A stretch of DNA of 46,361 bases from CAZBDU01 sp964490725 (GCA_964490725.1 CAZBDU010000037.1:1-46361), one strand, 5' to 3'; positions 17,201 through 26,383 are shown, numbered from the stretch's first letter. Notes: a model not told the origin generated them from the letters alone. Program-made: numbers and translations.

Positions 17201-18122
17201 GGGCGGCGGCGAGCTGAACTACAGCTCGGACGTGGACCTGCTGGTGATCTGCGCCTCCGGGACGCCGCCGGAGGAGAGGGCGGGGCTGCAGCGGCACGCC
17301 GAGAGGCTCCGGGCCGACCTGTCTTCCTATCTGGAGGAGGGGCACGCCTACCGGGTGGACTTTCGCCTGCGGCCCTACGGCAGCTCCGGCGAGCTGGTCA
17401 ACTCCCTGGAGGGGGTGGCGCGCTACTACCAGGAAGAGGCGGGCCAGTGGGAGCTGCAGGCCCTGCTCAAGGCTCGCCCGGTGGCCGGCGACCGGCGGAT
17501 CGGCCGGGCGCTCATGGCGGAACGCCTCCGCCTGCTGAGCCGCCGCTTCGACCCGGGAGCGGTGCGCTCCTCCATCCTGGAGCTCCGCCGGGCGGCCAGA
17601 GGGCAGGAGGAGGCGGCCACCCGGCGCCTGCGCGGCGCGGGCCGGGACAACATCAAGCTGGGGCCGGGGGGCATCCGGGACGTTGAGTTCCTGGTCCAGG
17701 GGCTGCAGCTCCTGCATCTCTCCCCGGTGGCGGCCGGCGCCGGGCAGGACGGCGGCGGTGAGGCGGCCGGCGCCGGGGCCGCCGGAGGGCCGGCCGGTGC
17801 GGAGGGGCTGCTGAGCGGCGGCACGCTTCCCGCCCTGGAGGCGCTCCGCCAGGCGGGCGTGCTCGCCGGCGCTGAGGCGGAAGAGCTCCGGCGGGACTAC
17901 CTGTTCCTGCGGCGCATCGAGCACTACCTGCAGATCTTCGAGGACCGCCAGACCCACACGCTGCCGGCCGACCGGGCCCAGCTGGAAGCGCTGGCCGCCA
18001 GGCTGGGGATCGGCGGCGCGGAGGAGCTCCTGGAGCGCCTGGCGCGCTGCCGCGCCCGGGTGGAAGCGCGCTTTCGGGCGCACCTGGAAGAGGCCGGCCG
18101 GCAGGGATCCGGCCCGGGCTGA
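14235..18122 (+). CDS. glnE: Glutamine synthetase adenylyltransferase (GlnE type) with ACT-like N-terminal region
   Basis: A 1,295-residue protein, much longer than the usual 930-1,000. Two GlnE nucleotidyltransferase domains are clear. The first has GLGKLGGGELGYASDIELLF near residue 473, then VDLRLRPYG. The second has AFGKLGGGELNYSSDVDLLV near 983, then VDFRLRPYGSSGELV. Helical regulatory domains lie between and after them (NIKLGPGGIRDVEF near 1140). In GlnE, one domain adenylylates and the other deadenylylates glutamine synthetase in response to nitrogen status. Here the first domain has D-I-E where D-x-D is usual, while the second keeps D-V-D. The N-terminal 300 or so residues look like a pair of ACT-type regulatory domains (TVECTILAFDYPGEFSAITG near 66; a second near 220-270), an arrangement known from GlnD. 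A Gly/Ala-rich insert lies near 1160-1195. The GTG at 14235 has no clear ribosome binding site. Confident as to family. Confidence 0.9.
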   Translation: MRPNLDELRAACAEAGEELIRQHLSRLEDRYFESFRAEEICAHLRALSGLEATRPVELLVQARGQTVECTILAFDYPGEFSAITGILAAGGFNVLSGDVFTWEPAPRGAAPERQRERRTAAGRRRRAGVRVDRPDPMLRRRIIDRLSGTLASPMGLDEWAERIRDQLGGVLSILERGGAQAAESARQKVNELVADRLSSLEGEPQAALYPVHIEVDNRSGERTRLRVVSQDTPFFLYALSTALALRSIAIDSVRIRTFGNRIQDEFSFLDAQGRKILDADLLDQVKLSILLTKQFTFFLGSAPDPYAALSRFERLVGEIFSLPQQGRWLDLLSNPLVLRDLARLLGTSDFLWEDFIRLQYETLIPMLQPHLREASFSAAPATVHQRLREALAGDQPVDSRREVLNAFKDREIFLLELDHIVGAGSDLQALADGLTALAQAVAEEAARLTLESLASRFGHPRTVAGLPARYAILGLGKLGGGELGYASDIELLFVYSDAGRTAGPRRIDNGEFFNLLARETAQSITAKREGIFQVDLRLRPYGASGPAAASLESFCRYYGPEGEAHALERLALTRLRAIGGDPQLGAQVERLRDEMIYTPRGVDHRELRRARQRQMDDRVRRGELNAKFSPGALADLEYGIMQLQIVHGADHPEARTPYLRAAMAALERAGVLAGAEAERLRGAYQFLRRLINSLRMLRGNAQDLFLPELDSDEYVHLARRMGYSAGQQLSPAQQLHLEFETQTATVRAFVETHLGREQLPSGAAGNVADLVLSEEVPRGVRAAVLGRAGFRDPERACRNLRGLAGDGSRRGLFARLAVLAVDLLQHQPDADMALNNWERFLQQTAEPEEHFRLLLAQPRRLEILLSLFAGSQFLSDTLIANPEFFAWSTQPERLHRLRSREEIVSCFRELSHGNPGHARWLNALRRYRKRELVRIGIRDIVLGVPIQEVMQELSALAESLIQVSLERIWLEEDSPEPAERLCVVAFGKLGGGELNYSSDVDLLVICASGTPPEERAGLQRHAERLRADLSSYLEEGHAYRVDFRLRPYGSSGELVNSLEGVARYYQEEAGQWELQALLKARPVAGDRRIGRALMAERLRLLSRRFDPGAVRSSILELRRAARGQEEAATRRLRGAGRDNIKLGPGGIRDVEFLVQGLQLLHLSPVAAGAGQDGGGEAAGAGAAGGPAGAEGLLSGGTLPALEALRQAGVLAGAEAEELRRDYLFLRRIEHYLQIFEDRQTHTLPADRAQLEALAARLGIGGAEELLERLARCRARVEARFRAHLEEAGRQGSGPG

Positions 18123-18420
18123 CCGCGGACCGGCTCGGCGCGGCTGCCGCCGGGACCGCATGCCCGGGGCGTGCGGCTCCGGGGACCGGGCCGAGCGAGG
18201 CCCACGGCTCCGGGTCCCGGGTGGACCGCGGGCAGGGGCGACTGCGGGCCGGCTCGACTGCGGCCCACGGCTCCGGGGCGAGAAAAAGAGAGAAAAAAAT
18301 GCTTCCCGCACGGCGCCCGTGTCTTTGACAGCCTGGCTTCCCGGTGCGAGACTGAAAGCATAACCGTTGCTCGACTGTGTGCTAGTACATGACCGCCCGC
18401 ACGAGCGGAGTTCGGGGTAC
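18123..18420. other. Intergenic region with short GC repeats and a possible promoter
   Basis: No gene is seen. The first 150 bp is very GC-rich. It contains a 16-bp direct repeat, GGCCCACGGCTCCGGG, at 18199-18214 and 18262-18277. Its core CGGCTCCGGG occurs a third time at 18174-18183. A purine stretch (GAGAAAAAGAGAGAAAAAAA) follows at 18280-18299. TTGACA at 18325-18330 may be the -35 box of the next gene, but the best -10 at 17 bp (GAGACT) is poor. Confidence 0.6.
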
Positions 18421-21400
18421 GTGGTGCGCAGAGCATTCCTTGCGGTTTTTCTCCCCTGCATCCTCTTCTTCCTGCCAGGCGTCCGGCAGACGTGCGCTCA
18501 GGAGCCCTTTCCTGCCGGACTTTCCCAGCCGGACCTGATCCTGTACTACCTCAGCCAGGCCGACACCGCCACCACCACGGCGGCCTGGTTGGATGCCGTC
18601 TCCCCGATGCTCCCCGTCGTGGAAGGCTGGGAGCAGGAGCGCTGGCGTCAGACGGTGGAAGAGCGGCTGGTCTCCTGGGCCGAGAGCCGGCTGAGCGAAA
18701 CGCTTCCTCTTCCCGACGTCGCCTCCTTCCTGGCGGCGTTGGCCGCCGCCGAAGCGGAGCAGGATATGCCGGCCTGGAGCGCCGGGGCGGATCGCGCCCT
18801 CCGGGAGGTCGTCGGAGATTGGGAGCGCCGGGCGCAGACGATCTGCGAGGAGCTGCTGGCCGGGACGGGAGGCCGGCAGCGGGAGGCGCTCCAGGCCTCC
18901 CTGCGGGTCACGATGGCGGAGCATCGCAGGGGGGTGCAGCGGGAGTTCGAGCGCCTGTATGCCCAGGGGCGGAACGCTTTCGTGGCCCGGCGATTGAGGG
19001 AAGAGCCTCCCCCGGCAGCGTGGCGGGAAGGCGGAACGCCGGAGGAGGTGGCAAACGCTCTGATCCAGGACACCGGCCGCGGCCTGGACTCCCTGCTGGC
19101 CGTTCCGGACTCGGCACCCCAGGGGCAGACGTCCACAGCGGCGTTGCGACTCCATCTGGAGGGCTGGGAGGAGCGGGTCCGGGACGCCTTCGAACAGGGC
19201 ATGGAGCGGTGGGGCCGCGCCGAGGTGGAGCTGCTGAACGAGCGCCTGCGGTGGGAGTCCACCGCGGAGGAGACCTACCGCGAGGGGGAGGCGGGCTGGG
19301 AGCAGGCCTTCGGCCTGCTGGCCGAGGCCCGCAAACGGTGGATGTCCGAGCTGGAGAGCGCGCTCCTGGGCTCCGGCGCGGCCCTCGAGGCGCGGGAGCT
19401 GGCCTATGCGGAGGACCTGGAGCGGTTGGGCGACACCCTGGCCCTGGCCTCCCTGGAGGAGCTGGCGGGACTGGATCGCGAGCTGGAAGGTCTGCTGACC
19501 GTGTACCGGGAGAGCCGGGAGATGCTCGACCTGGCGGAGCGGAACATCGCCGCTCTGGAGCGTTCCGGGCAGTCCGGCGCGGCGACCCGGGAGGCGTTGG
19601 GTTACTGGCGAGAGATCAGGACGCGCTACGAGGTAGGGGCTGCTCGAGTCCTGGAGCAGGTGGACGCTCTGGCGAGGGACGTGACGAGCTTTCGGGCCGG
19701 TACACCCAGGGACTCCCTGGCGCGGGAAGTGGTGCGGCTGGAAGAGCGGCTGCGCTACTGGGAGACACAGGTGCAGGCCGCCGCCGGGGTGGTGAGCTAC
19801 CGTGAGGCGCCGCAGCAGGAGCGCGAACCGGAGGCGGCCGTCCGGGCGCGCTACGAAGGTGCGCTCGGCGAGCTGCGGGAGGCGGACGACGCGCTGCAGG
19901 AGCTGGTGGCCGAGCTGCGGCGGCTGCAGGGAGAGGTCGGCCGGGCGCGCGGGGAGGTTGCGGGCAGCCGTGCGGGGCTCCAGGAGGCGTCGGCCTTACT
20001 GGAGCAGGCGGAGGAGCGCTGCGAGGCGGCGTGGATTCCGTGGGCCGTGGAGGATGACCGCGTGATCCGGGCGCTGCTGGAGACGGCCGCCGATCCACAG
20101 CAGCTGGCGGCGAATATCGAGATCTGCCGCAGCGACCGCAGCCTGTACTACGCACAGGTGGTCCGGCCGGCGCTGGACGCGCGCGCTGCGGCGCGCGAGC
20201 TCTGTGAGGGCCGCGAGCGGGCCTGCCTGCAGGCCGCGGCCATGCTGGCGGAAGCAGTGGATCTCTACAACCGCGCTCAGGCCGCGCTGGCGTCCCGGCA
20301 GGAGGAGGTGCGCCTGGCCCGGGGACGGGTCCAGGCGGCGAGGGAGCTGCTGGACTTCGTGGTGGGCGGCGCCGAAGGGTGGGACCCCTCTTCAGTCTAC
20401 CGGCAACGTCTGGTCGAGTACGGGCGGGTCACGACGGTGCTGGCGGTGCTGAAGGAGCTGCAGGCGGAAAGCGAAGGCAGCGGCTACACCGGGCGGATCG
20501 ATGCGGGGCTCCTGCTGCTGGAGGAGGAGCTCCTGGACACGCGCAACCTCGGCTACGGGCTGGCCCACCTGCGGGAGGCGTTGCTGGAGGCAGCCGATCG
20601 AGCCGAGGAGGAGGCGGCGGCAGCCCTGGAAACACTGCGGAACAGCGCCGCGGCAGTGGTCCGCCTCTCGCCGGAGGCGCTATCGGGGTGGGACCCGGGG
20701 ACGGGGACCCCGGATCCCCGCTCGCTGGCCCGTTTCTGCGCCCTGGGGGCCGGGGATGTGGCGCAGCTGGAGACGCTGGAGGGTTTTGCCGGCTACTTCG
20801 ACAGCGGGTGGTTCGCCCAGGACACCTGCGCCTGGCTCGCGGGGCTGGCGGCACGGCGGGATCCGCAGGGGGCCCTCCGCACCTTCGGACTGGCACTCTA
20901 TCACGAGGCGGGTGAGTCCTCGGGTATCTCGGTACCGGCGGTGGACCGTCCGGAGGTTCTTGCCCTGGCGAGGGCCCTCGGCGCGAACCGGTCCAACCTG
21001 CTGCAGACGGCTGCTGTCTCCGGCAGCAGGGCATATGACCAGGTCGCCCAAGATCCGCTGTACGGGTTCTTCCGTGTGATCATGCTCAACGCGCGCGGGA
21101 AGAAGAAGCTGGACACGCATTTCATCGAGCAGGATCTCGGAGAGGCGGCCGTGACAGCGCTCAAGCAGGCCGCCGCCGGATGCGCGGCGTGGTACGACGG
21201 CCGCTCGGCGTTCTACGCAGGGGCCATCCCCGGGTTGCTGCTCGGCTGCCTTCTGAACCCGTGGCTGGTGCCCAAGCTCATCGAGTACGGCGTCTTGGCG
21301 ATCTACTTCAGCGGCGAGGCAAGGCGAATCCGCACGCTCGATGCTCAGGTCTCCACGCCGTCGGGCGGGGCGGACCGGGGCGAAGTGGCTGCGCTGGCCG

Positions 21401-24400
21401 CCACGTTTTCACGGCACCGGACGGCCTACGCACGCACGCTGGCGGGTGCCGGGGAGCTGCTCGAAGGCGCCGGACCCCTTGAGGCGCAGTCCTTTCTGGA
21501 TCTGGCCGGCACGATTCTGGGCTCCCCTCCGCCGGCCGCGCTGGCCTCCTTCGTCCAGAGCGAGTTGGCGAGCCTGGCGGAAGAGGAGCGCTCGGGGATG
21601 CTCCGCGCAATCGACGGGTTGCTGGAGCGGCAGGGGGTTGCGGTTTCCACCATGGAGGGGGAGGTGGCGGCGCTGGCCGGGAGCCTCCTGGCCGGCCGGG
21701 AGGAGACCCTCCAGCGGTACCGCGAGCTGAGCGCACAGAGCGACCTGGAGCCTGGAAGGCTTGCAGAAGCCGCCCGGGCGCTGTTCCTCGATCCGGGATT
21801 GAGCCCGGAGGACCTGGCGCAGCTCGAGCTGGACCTGGCCCGCAGGCTCCAGCCGCGGGAGGAGGCGGGTTCCGTGCAGGCGCTGGAGCTGCTGGGCTCC
21901 GCCGTGCTGGGCGTCTACGCCACGGCGCTTCAGGCCGCCGCCGAGGAGCAGCTGGGACAGCTCGCCGCGGAGGGCGAGGACCTGGACCGCTGCTACCGGG
22001 AGTGGGAAGGCAGGGCCGCGGCGATCCTGGCGGCCGGCAGCCTGGAGTGGGAGCGCTCGGCCCGCGGGCTCGCCGAGGCCAGGGACCGCTGGCGGCGGGA
22101 GATCCAGGCCCGCTACCTGCAGGGGCGCGAGCTGTGGGAGGGCAAGCAGGAGCTCTTCGAGGCGGCCCGTTCCCGCTGGCTCGACCAGAGCGCCCGGGCG
22201 GTGGCGGCTGCGGCCGCGGCGGAGGCAGCCAGGGAGCTGGGCCTGGAAGCGGAGCGGACCATCGCGGAGGTCGCAGATGTGGCCGTTGTGGATCTCGGTT
22301 TCCAGGCCGGCGCGATGGAGCGCGCCGTGGCCGCAGCGATGGGTGGTCAGGGGCTCTCCCGCCTCCTGGAGCGGGCCCGGGCCTTGGGCGAGGCAGGGGC
22401 GGACGCGCCCCGAGCCGCGGTCGTGGCCTTCCTGCCGCAGCGGCGGCTGGATCCAGGCGCGCTCCTGGCGGTGGACCTGTTCGTCCGCAGCCTGAGCCAG
22501 GAGGTGCGCCGGCAGGCGGAGGTGATCGCCGCCGGTCAGGCCAGCCAGGTGATCGATCGGGCGCGCCGCGAGATAGAGGAGCAGGTCCTGGCTGCCAACC
22601 AGGAGGTCTCTCTGGCGGTGTGGCGCTCCATGGAGACGGCGGGCTTCCGCAGGATCTCCGGCCTCTACGTGCGGGAGTCGGCGATCGATATGACCCTGGG
22701 CGGCGGGCTGGAAACCGAGACGCAGCGGATCGAGGAGTATCGCTACTTCCGGGCTCCGGCCTTTGCCCTGGGGTTCGATCTGAGCCGGCGCGCTCTGGAG
22801 GGGCTGGGCGCGGAAGCCATCCGGGCCCGAACGGAGCGGGCCGTCTCCGATCTGCGCAGCTACCTGGGGCTGATCTTCGGCGAAGAGGGTACCGACCGGG
22901 ATGGCCTGGACGCGGGATTCCTCGCCCTCCTGGACTCCCGCCTGCAGAGCTATCGGGGCTCGGATCGCTACCTGGACAAGGGGGAGGACGGCGCCTTCCT
23001 GTTCAAAGACCGCAGCGGGCTGTTCGATCTCCACGTCGGCTACGTGCCGGTCATGAGCAGCGAGGATCCAGAGAAGGTCCGGAAGGCGGGCTTCGGGGAG
23101 ATGGGCCGCATCTACGAGCTGTTCTTCCGCTACGAGGCCCGCCTGGCCCGCGGAGTGGCCATGATCGAGATGCCCTGGTACTCCATGCGCCTGTGGGACG
23201 ACGATGCCGACAACGACGGAAAGGCCGACGGGCTGATCGGAGCGCCGTCGGTGCGGTCGCTGGCGGATCTGGCCACCAGCGTCGTGGCCACTGCCACTCT
23301 GGGCCCCGGGGCGGCCGTCCTGCTCAACCTGGTAGACGATGCGCTGTTCACTGCGGCCGATGTCTCGGCCGGGGTGCTGAGCCTCGGCGAGGGTGCGGTG
23401 GGGCTGGGCCGCAAGGGATTGATCGGGTTCGTGACCCTGGGGGCGGGGCAGCTCGGGAGCCTGGCCGGAGGCGCGGCAAACACCGCCACGGCGGTGGAAA
23501 CCATCATTGGCGGGACGCTGGTCAAGGGAGTGGAGCTGGCCTCCACGTCCATCGTGACCAGTGCGCTCGGAGCGGTGACCTATTCCCAGGAAGCGGGGTG
23601 GGGATTCGACAAGGAGATGTTCGAAGCCAGCCTGGTGGGGAGGCAGGCCCTGGGTTCCTACCTCTCCGGGATAACCGGCACCTTCGCCCAAGGCGCGCTG
23701 GGCGCCGTCAACCTGGCCGACGTGCTGGGGCTGTCGCGGCTGCACATCGGCCAGGTCGAAACGCTGAACGGCCTGGTGGGAGGCCTGGCCGCTGGCGCCG
23801 TGGAGTACGCCGTGGCGGGAGAGACGGTGCTCAACGTGCTCAACGCCCGCGAGCTGGCCGGGCTGCTGGGCGCAACCTACTCCGATCGCTGGGGACGCCA
23901 GAGCGGTCACGGACTGCTGGAGCTGCATATCGGCGGCACCGGTCCGGCCTTCGAGGTGGGTCAGGCGGGCCTCGACGCCGGGGTGCTGCGGCTGTCGGCG
24001 GGGCTGTCCGGGCTTGAGGTGTGGAGGCAGAACGCGCGTATCGGCGCCTTCGCCCGCTCCTTCGATGAGTTTGCCGAAGGCTACAGCGGCTCCACGGACG
24101 TGGCGGTGGCCTTGCGGGAGCAGTATTCCTTCGGGGACGCCGCCGGACTGGAGACCTACGAGAGGATCCTGACCGGTGTGGACCGGCTCCATGTCGGACT
24201 GGCGGGCGCTGGGGGGCTGACGGTGGCGGCGGCCGGCGGAGGCCGGGACATCTACCTGGCGACGCTGGGGCAGAGCCGCGACTACTCGCGGCTGCAGGCG
24301 GGGATCCTTCTCCAGCACGAGGCTCACCGCGACGGAGAGGCGGGAGCGGACAACCGCCTGGAGACGAGGCGTGCCACGCTGGCGCACACCCAGATGGCGC

Positions 24401-25620
24401 TGCGGCTTGCCCGCGACTACGGCGGCGAGGTGCTGTTCTCCTCTCCGGGCCTGTCGGCGGACCTCATTGCCTACTGCCTGGCCGTGGGCAGCGGCCAGCC
24501 CGGCGTGTTTGCCTCCTACGTCGACACCGCCTACGACTCCAGCGCGGACTACTGGCGCCTGCTGCGCAACGGGAAGGGCGGGTACGACATCGCCTGGGAC
24601 TGGCGAGCTGGCCTGTACGACCAGAACGACGTCAAGATCATGGACGGCGACGAGCGCTCCTACGTCAACAGCCTGCGCCACTACCTGGGGCTGGCAAGCG
24701 CGGAGGAGGCAAGGGAGCTGCTGGCCGCCAGCGGCATGGTCCTCACCGGGACGCCCGGGTACCTGGCGGACTTCGCCGAGACCCGCTTCATGTCGCCGGC
24801 AGCCATACAGGAGTGGACGGCGGAGCAGCTTCGCGGGGAGACCTTCGACATCAACGGCGAGGTGTTGTTCAGGAACGTCTCCCTGGGTGAAGCGGTGGTG
24901 GACCGGCTGAACATCCGGTCGGTGTTCCCGGGGGTCACCGCGGCTGAGATGGACTACATGCTGGCCGAGTCCGAGTGGTACTTCCCGGAGGAGACCCGCT
25001 CCGTCCTGGGCAAGTATCTGGACTTCTCGCGGGTACACTGGCGGACCCCCGAGGAGCAGTACCTCAAGAGCCAGGCGACCTACGGCGGGCAGGCCTACTC
25101 CTACTTCGGCGGCCTGGCGGGCAGCTACATCTTCGGCGTGGCCAGGGACGCGTGGGCCGAGGACGTCGAGGACATGGCGAGCGTCCTGGCGGAAGAGGGG
25201 AGGGGGATCCAGAGCATTGCGGAAGTTGCAGCCGGACAGAAATCACTTCGTGCACAACGCCGATGGATCCAGCGGCGTGGCGGGCCCGCGGGGCTCTCTC
25301 CGCGCCAGCCCGCTGGTTTGTCGGTTCTGATCCTCGTGGACATGGCAAATGACGTCATGGCCGGGATCAGCGTCAACAAGGTGTTCAAGACGCAGATAGT
25401 ACGCATGATCGTGAACGACCAGAGCTATTTCACCGTCCTAGAACCCTGCCTCGACTTCAGGCTGAAGATGTACCGGCAGCCGGTAGACGGCCTGGGGGCG
25501 GCAAGCAAGTACGACTGGGAGGTTGGCCTGTACTCCCGGGGGGTTCTGCAGTCCGGGCTCACGCTGGGAGACGCACTGCGGCGGGTGGCGCGGGAATATG
25601 GGTGGAGCGGACGGTTCTGA
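18421..25620 (+). CDS. Very long exported protein of unknown function, spirochaete-like
   Basis: A 2,399-residue protein. The GTG at 18421 is preferred over the TTG at 18367 because the product then starts with a clean signal peptide (VRRAFLAVFLPCILFFLPG, then TCAQEP) and has GGAG about 9 bases upstream. Residues about 30-900 are charged helices with coiled-coil character (many E, R, A, L). A hydrophobic stretch near 933-950 (AGAIPGLLLGCLLNPWLV) and a Gly/Ala-rich amphipathic stretch at about 1634-1733 may be membrane-active. Near 1966 there is HEAHRDGEAGADNRLETRRA with later His and Asp residues, which resembles a metal-binding or zincin-like motif (weak). The general pattern resembles large, poorly characterised spirochaete proteins, possibly the TIGR04388 group; this is from memory. 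Around 25220-25330 the reading-frame signal shifts (see findings), and the last 90 residues have a different composition. It is followed after one base by a TPR protein gene. Confidence 0.8.
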   Translation: MVRRAFLAVFLPCILFFLPGVRQTCAQEPFPAGLSQPDLILYYLSQADTATTTAAWLDAVSPMLPVVEGWEQERWRQTVEERLVSWAESRLSETLPLPDVASFLAALAAAEAEQDMPAWSAGADRALREVVGDWERRAQTICEELLAGTGGRQREALQASLRVTMAEHRRGVQREFERLYAQGRNAFVARRLREEPPPAAWREGGTPEEVANALIQDTGRGLDSLLAVPDSAPQGQTSTAALRLHLEGWEERVRDAFEQGMERWGRAEVELLNERLRWESTAEETYREGEAGWEQAFGLLAEARKRWMSELESALLGSGAALEARELAYAEDLERLGDTLALASLEELAGLDRELEGLLTVYRESREMLDLAERNIAALERSGQSGAATREALGYWREIRTRYEVGAARVLEQVDALARDVTSFRAGTPRDSLAREVVRLEERLRYWETQVQAAAGVVSYREAPQQEREPEAAVRARYEGALGELREADDALQELVAELRRLQGEVGRARGEVAGSRAGLQEASALLEQAEERCEAAWIPWAVEDDRVIRALLETAADPQQLAANIEICRSDRSLYYAQVVRPALDARAAARELCEGRERACLQAAAMLAEAVDLYNRAQAALASRQEEVRLARGRVQAARELLDFVVGGAEGWDPSSVYRQRLVEYGRVTTVLAVLKELQAESEGSGYTGRIDAGLLLLEEELLDTRNLGYGLAHLREALLEAADRAEEEAAAALETLRNSAAAVVRLSPEALSGWDPGTGTPDPRSLARFCALGAGDVAQLETLEGFAGYFDSGWFAQDTCAWLAGLAARRDPQGALRTFGLALYHEAGESSGISVPAVDRPEVLALARALGANRSNLLQTAAVSGSRAYDQVAQDPLYGFFRVIMLNARGKKKLDTHFIEQDLGEAAVTALKQAAAGCAAWYDGRSAFYAGAIPGLLLGCLLNPWLVPKLIEYGVLAIYFSGEARRIRTLDAQVSTPSGGADRGEVAALAATFSRHRTAYARTLAGAGELLEGAGPLEAQSFLDLAGTILGSPPPAALASFVQSELASLAEEERSGMLRAIDGLLERQGVAVSTMEGEVAALAGSLLAGREETLQRYRELSAQSDLEPGRLAEAARALFLDPGLSPEDLAQLELDLARRLQPREEAGSVQALELLGSAVLGVYATALQAAAEEQLGQLAAEGEDLDRCYREWEGRAAAILAAGSLEWERSARGLAEARDRWRREIQARYLQGRELWEGKQELFEAARSRWLDQSARAVAAAAAAEAARELGLEAERTIAEVADVAVVDLGFQAGAMERAVAAAMGGQGLSRLLERARALGEAGADAPRAAVVAFLPQRRLDPGALLAVDLFVRSLSQEVRRQAEVIAAGQASQVIDRARREIEEQVLAANQEVSLAVWRSMETAGFRRISGLYVRESAIDMTLGGGLETETQRIEEYRYFRAPAFALGFDLSRRALEGLGAEAIRARTERAVSDLRSYLGLIFGEEGTDRDGLDAGFLALLDSRLQSYRGSDRYLDKGEDGAFLFKDRSGLFDLHVGYVPVMSSEDPEKVRKAGFGEMGRIYELFFRYEARLARGVAMIEMPWYSMRLWDDDADNDGKADGLIGAPSVRSLADLATSVVATATLGPGAAVLLNLVDDALFTAADVSAGVLSLGEGAVGLGRKGLIGFVTLGAGQLGSLAGGAANTATAVETIIGGTLVKGVELASTSIVTSALGAVTYSQEAGWGFDKEMFEASLVGRQALGSYLSGITGTFAQGALGAVNLADVLGLSRLHIGQVETLNGLVGGLAAGAVEYAVAGETVLNVLNARELAGLLGATYSDRWGRQSGHGLLELHIGGTGPAFEVGQAGLDAGVLRLSAGLSGLEVWRQNARIGAFARSFDEFAEGYSGSTDVAVALREQYSFGDAAGLETYERILTGVDRLHVGLAGAGGLTVAAAGGGRDIYLATLGQSRDYSRLQAGILLQHEAHRDGEAGADNRLETRRATLAHTQMALRLARDYGGEVLFSSPGLSADLIAYCLAVGSGQPGVFASYVDTAYDSSADYWRLLRNGKGGYDIAWDWRAGLYDQNDVKIMDGDERSYVNSLRHYLGLASAEEARELLAASGMVLTGTPGYLADFAETRFMSPAAIQEWTAEQLRGETFDINGEVLFRNVSLGEAVVDRLNIRSVFPGVTAAEMDYMLAESEWYFPEETRSVLGKYLDFSRVHWRTPEEQYLKSQATYGGQAYSYFGGLAGSYIFGVARDAWAEDVEDMASVLAEEGRGIQSIAEVAAGQKSLRAQRRWIQRRGGPAGLSPRQPAGLSVLILVDMANDVMAGISVNKVFKTQIVRMIVNDQSYFTVLEPCLDFRLKMYRQPVDGLGAASKYDWEVGLYSRGVLQSGLTLGDALRRVAREYGWSGRF

Positions 25621-25621
25621 G

Positions 25622-26383
25622 ATGGCCAAGAAAGTTGCGTTCAAAGTACTCATCGGCGTAGTGCTTGTCGCCGCTCTCGTTGGCGCGTTCCTCCTCTACG
25701 CCTACGTCTCTGGCACCAAGCGCCACCTGAGGATCAGGTTCGACTATGCGAGAACGCTCTTTTCTGCAGGGCAGTACGAGAAGGCGCTGGAGGTGTTCCA
25801 GAGCATCGAAGAGCGGGCGCCCCGATATGTCAGTGTCGCGGGATACGACGTGTGCTACTACATCGCAACGAGTCACAAACAGCTTGGCAACATCGAGGAG
25901 GCCAGACGGGTCTACCGAACGTCAATCAACAAGGGCTTGAGCACGGCCAGCTACCTTCCGTTGGGATTTTTGGAGTTGGACACGGGCAAGTATAGTGAGA
26001 GCATTGGCTTGTTTGAGCAGGCGCTCAGAAAGAAGGCAATCCAGCGAGATCCTTTCAAGACAGCCGTAGCGCACGAAGGACTGTTCTACGGACGTGCTTG
26101 CCTGCACGAGCGGGATCGGGCGCTTCAGCATCTTGCTGATGCTTTTGATCAGCTTCTAAAACTGAAGGACACTCACGTACCGGGTCTGGGCACTGGGCAG
26201 GACTACGCTTTGATGAACCTCTACGCCTACACCCGAACGCCTCCCGGTGGAGTGAAGGCGGCGTGGCGGCAGTGGATCGAGGGCGATCCCGAGTACCAGC
26301 GGCTGTTGGAGCACTACAAGCAGGCTTTCCAGTACTACGAGCACGAGCAGGAACTGATCGACGTGCTGGGCACCGAGGAGTAG
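25622..26383 (+). CDS. Membrane-anchored TPR-repeat protein
   Basis: A 253-residue protein with one N-terminal transmembrane segment at about residues 5-27 (FKVLIGVVLVAALVGAFLLYAYV). TPR-like helical pairs follow (LRIRFDYARTLFSAGQYEKALEVFQSIEE, then CYYIATSHKQLGNIEEARRVYRTS, then PLGFLELDTGKYSESIGLFEQALRK). TPRs are protein-protein interaction scaffolds. The protein probably faces the periplasm, held by its N-terminus. The ATG lies one base after the stop of the giant exported protein, so the two are co-transcribed and likely act together, for example in assembly or anchoring. Its base composition is noticeably more AT-rich than its neighbours, which may indicate a different origin. No specific function can be assigned. 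Confidence 0.8.
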   Translation: MAKKVAFKVLIGVVLVAALVGAFLLYAYVSGTKRHLRIRFDYARTLFSAGQYEKALEVFQSIEERAPRYVSVAGYDVCYYIATSHKQLGNIEEARRVYRTSINKGLSTASYLPLGFLELDTGKYSESIGLFEQALRKKAIQRDPFKTAVAHEGLFYGRACLHERDRALQHLADAFDQLLKLKDTHVPGLGTGQDYALMNLYAYTRTPPGGVKAAWRQWIEGDPEYQRLLEHYKQAFQYYEHEQELIDVLGTEE

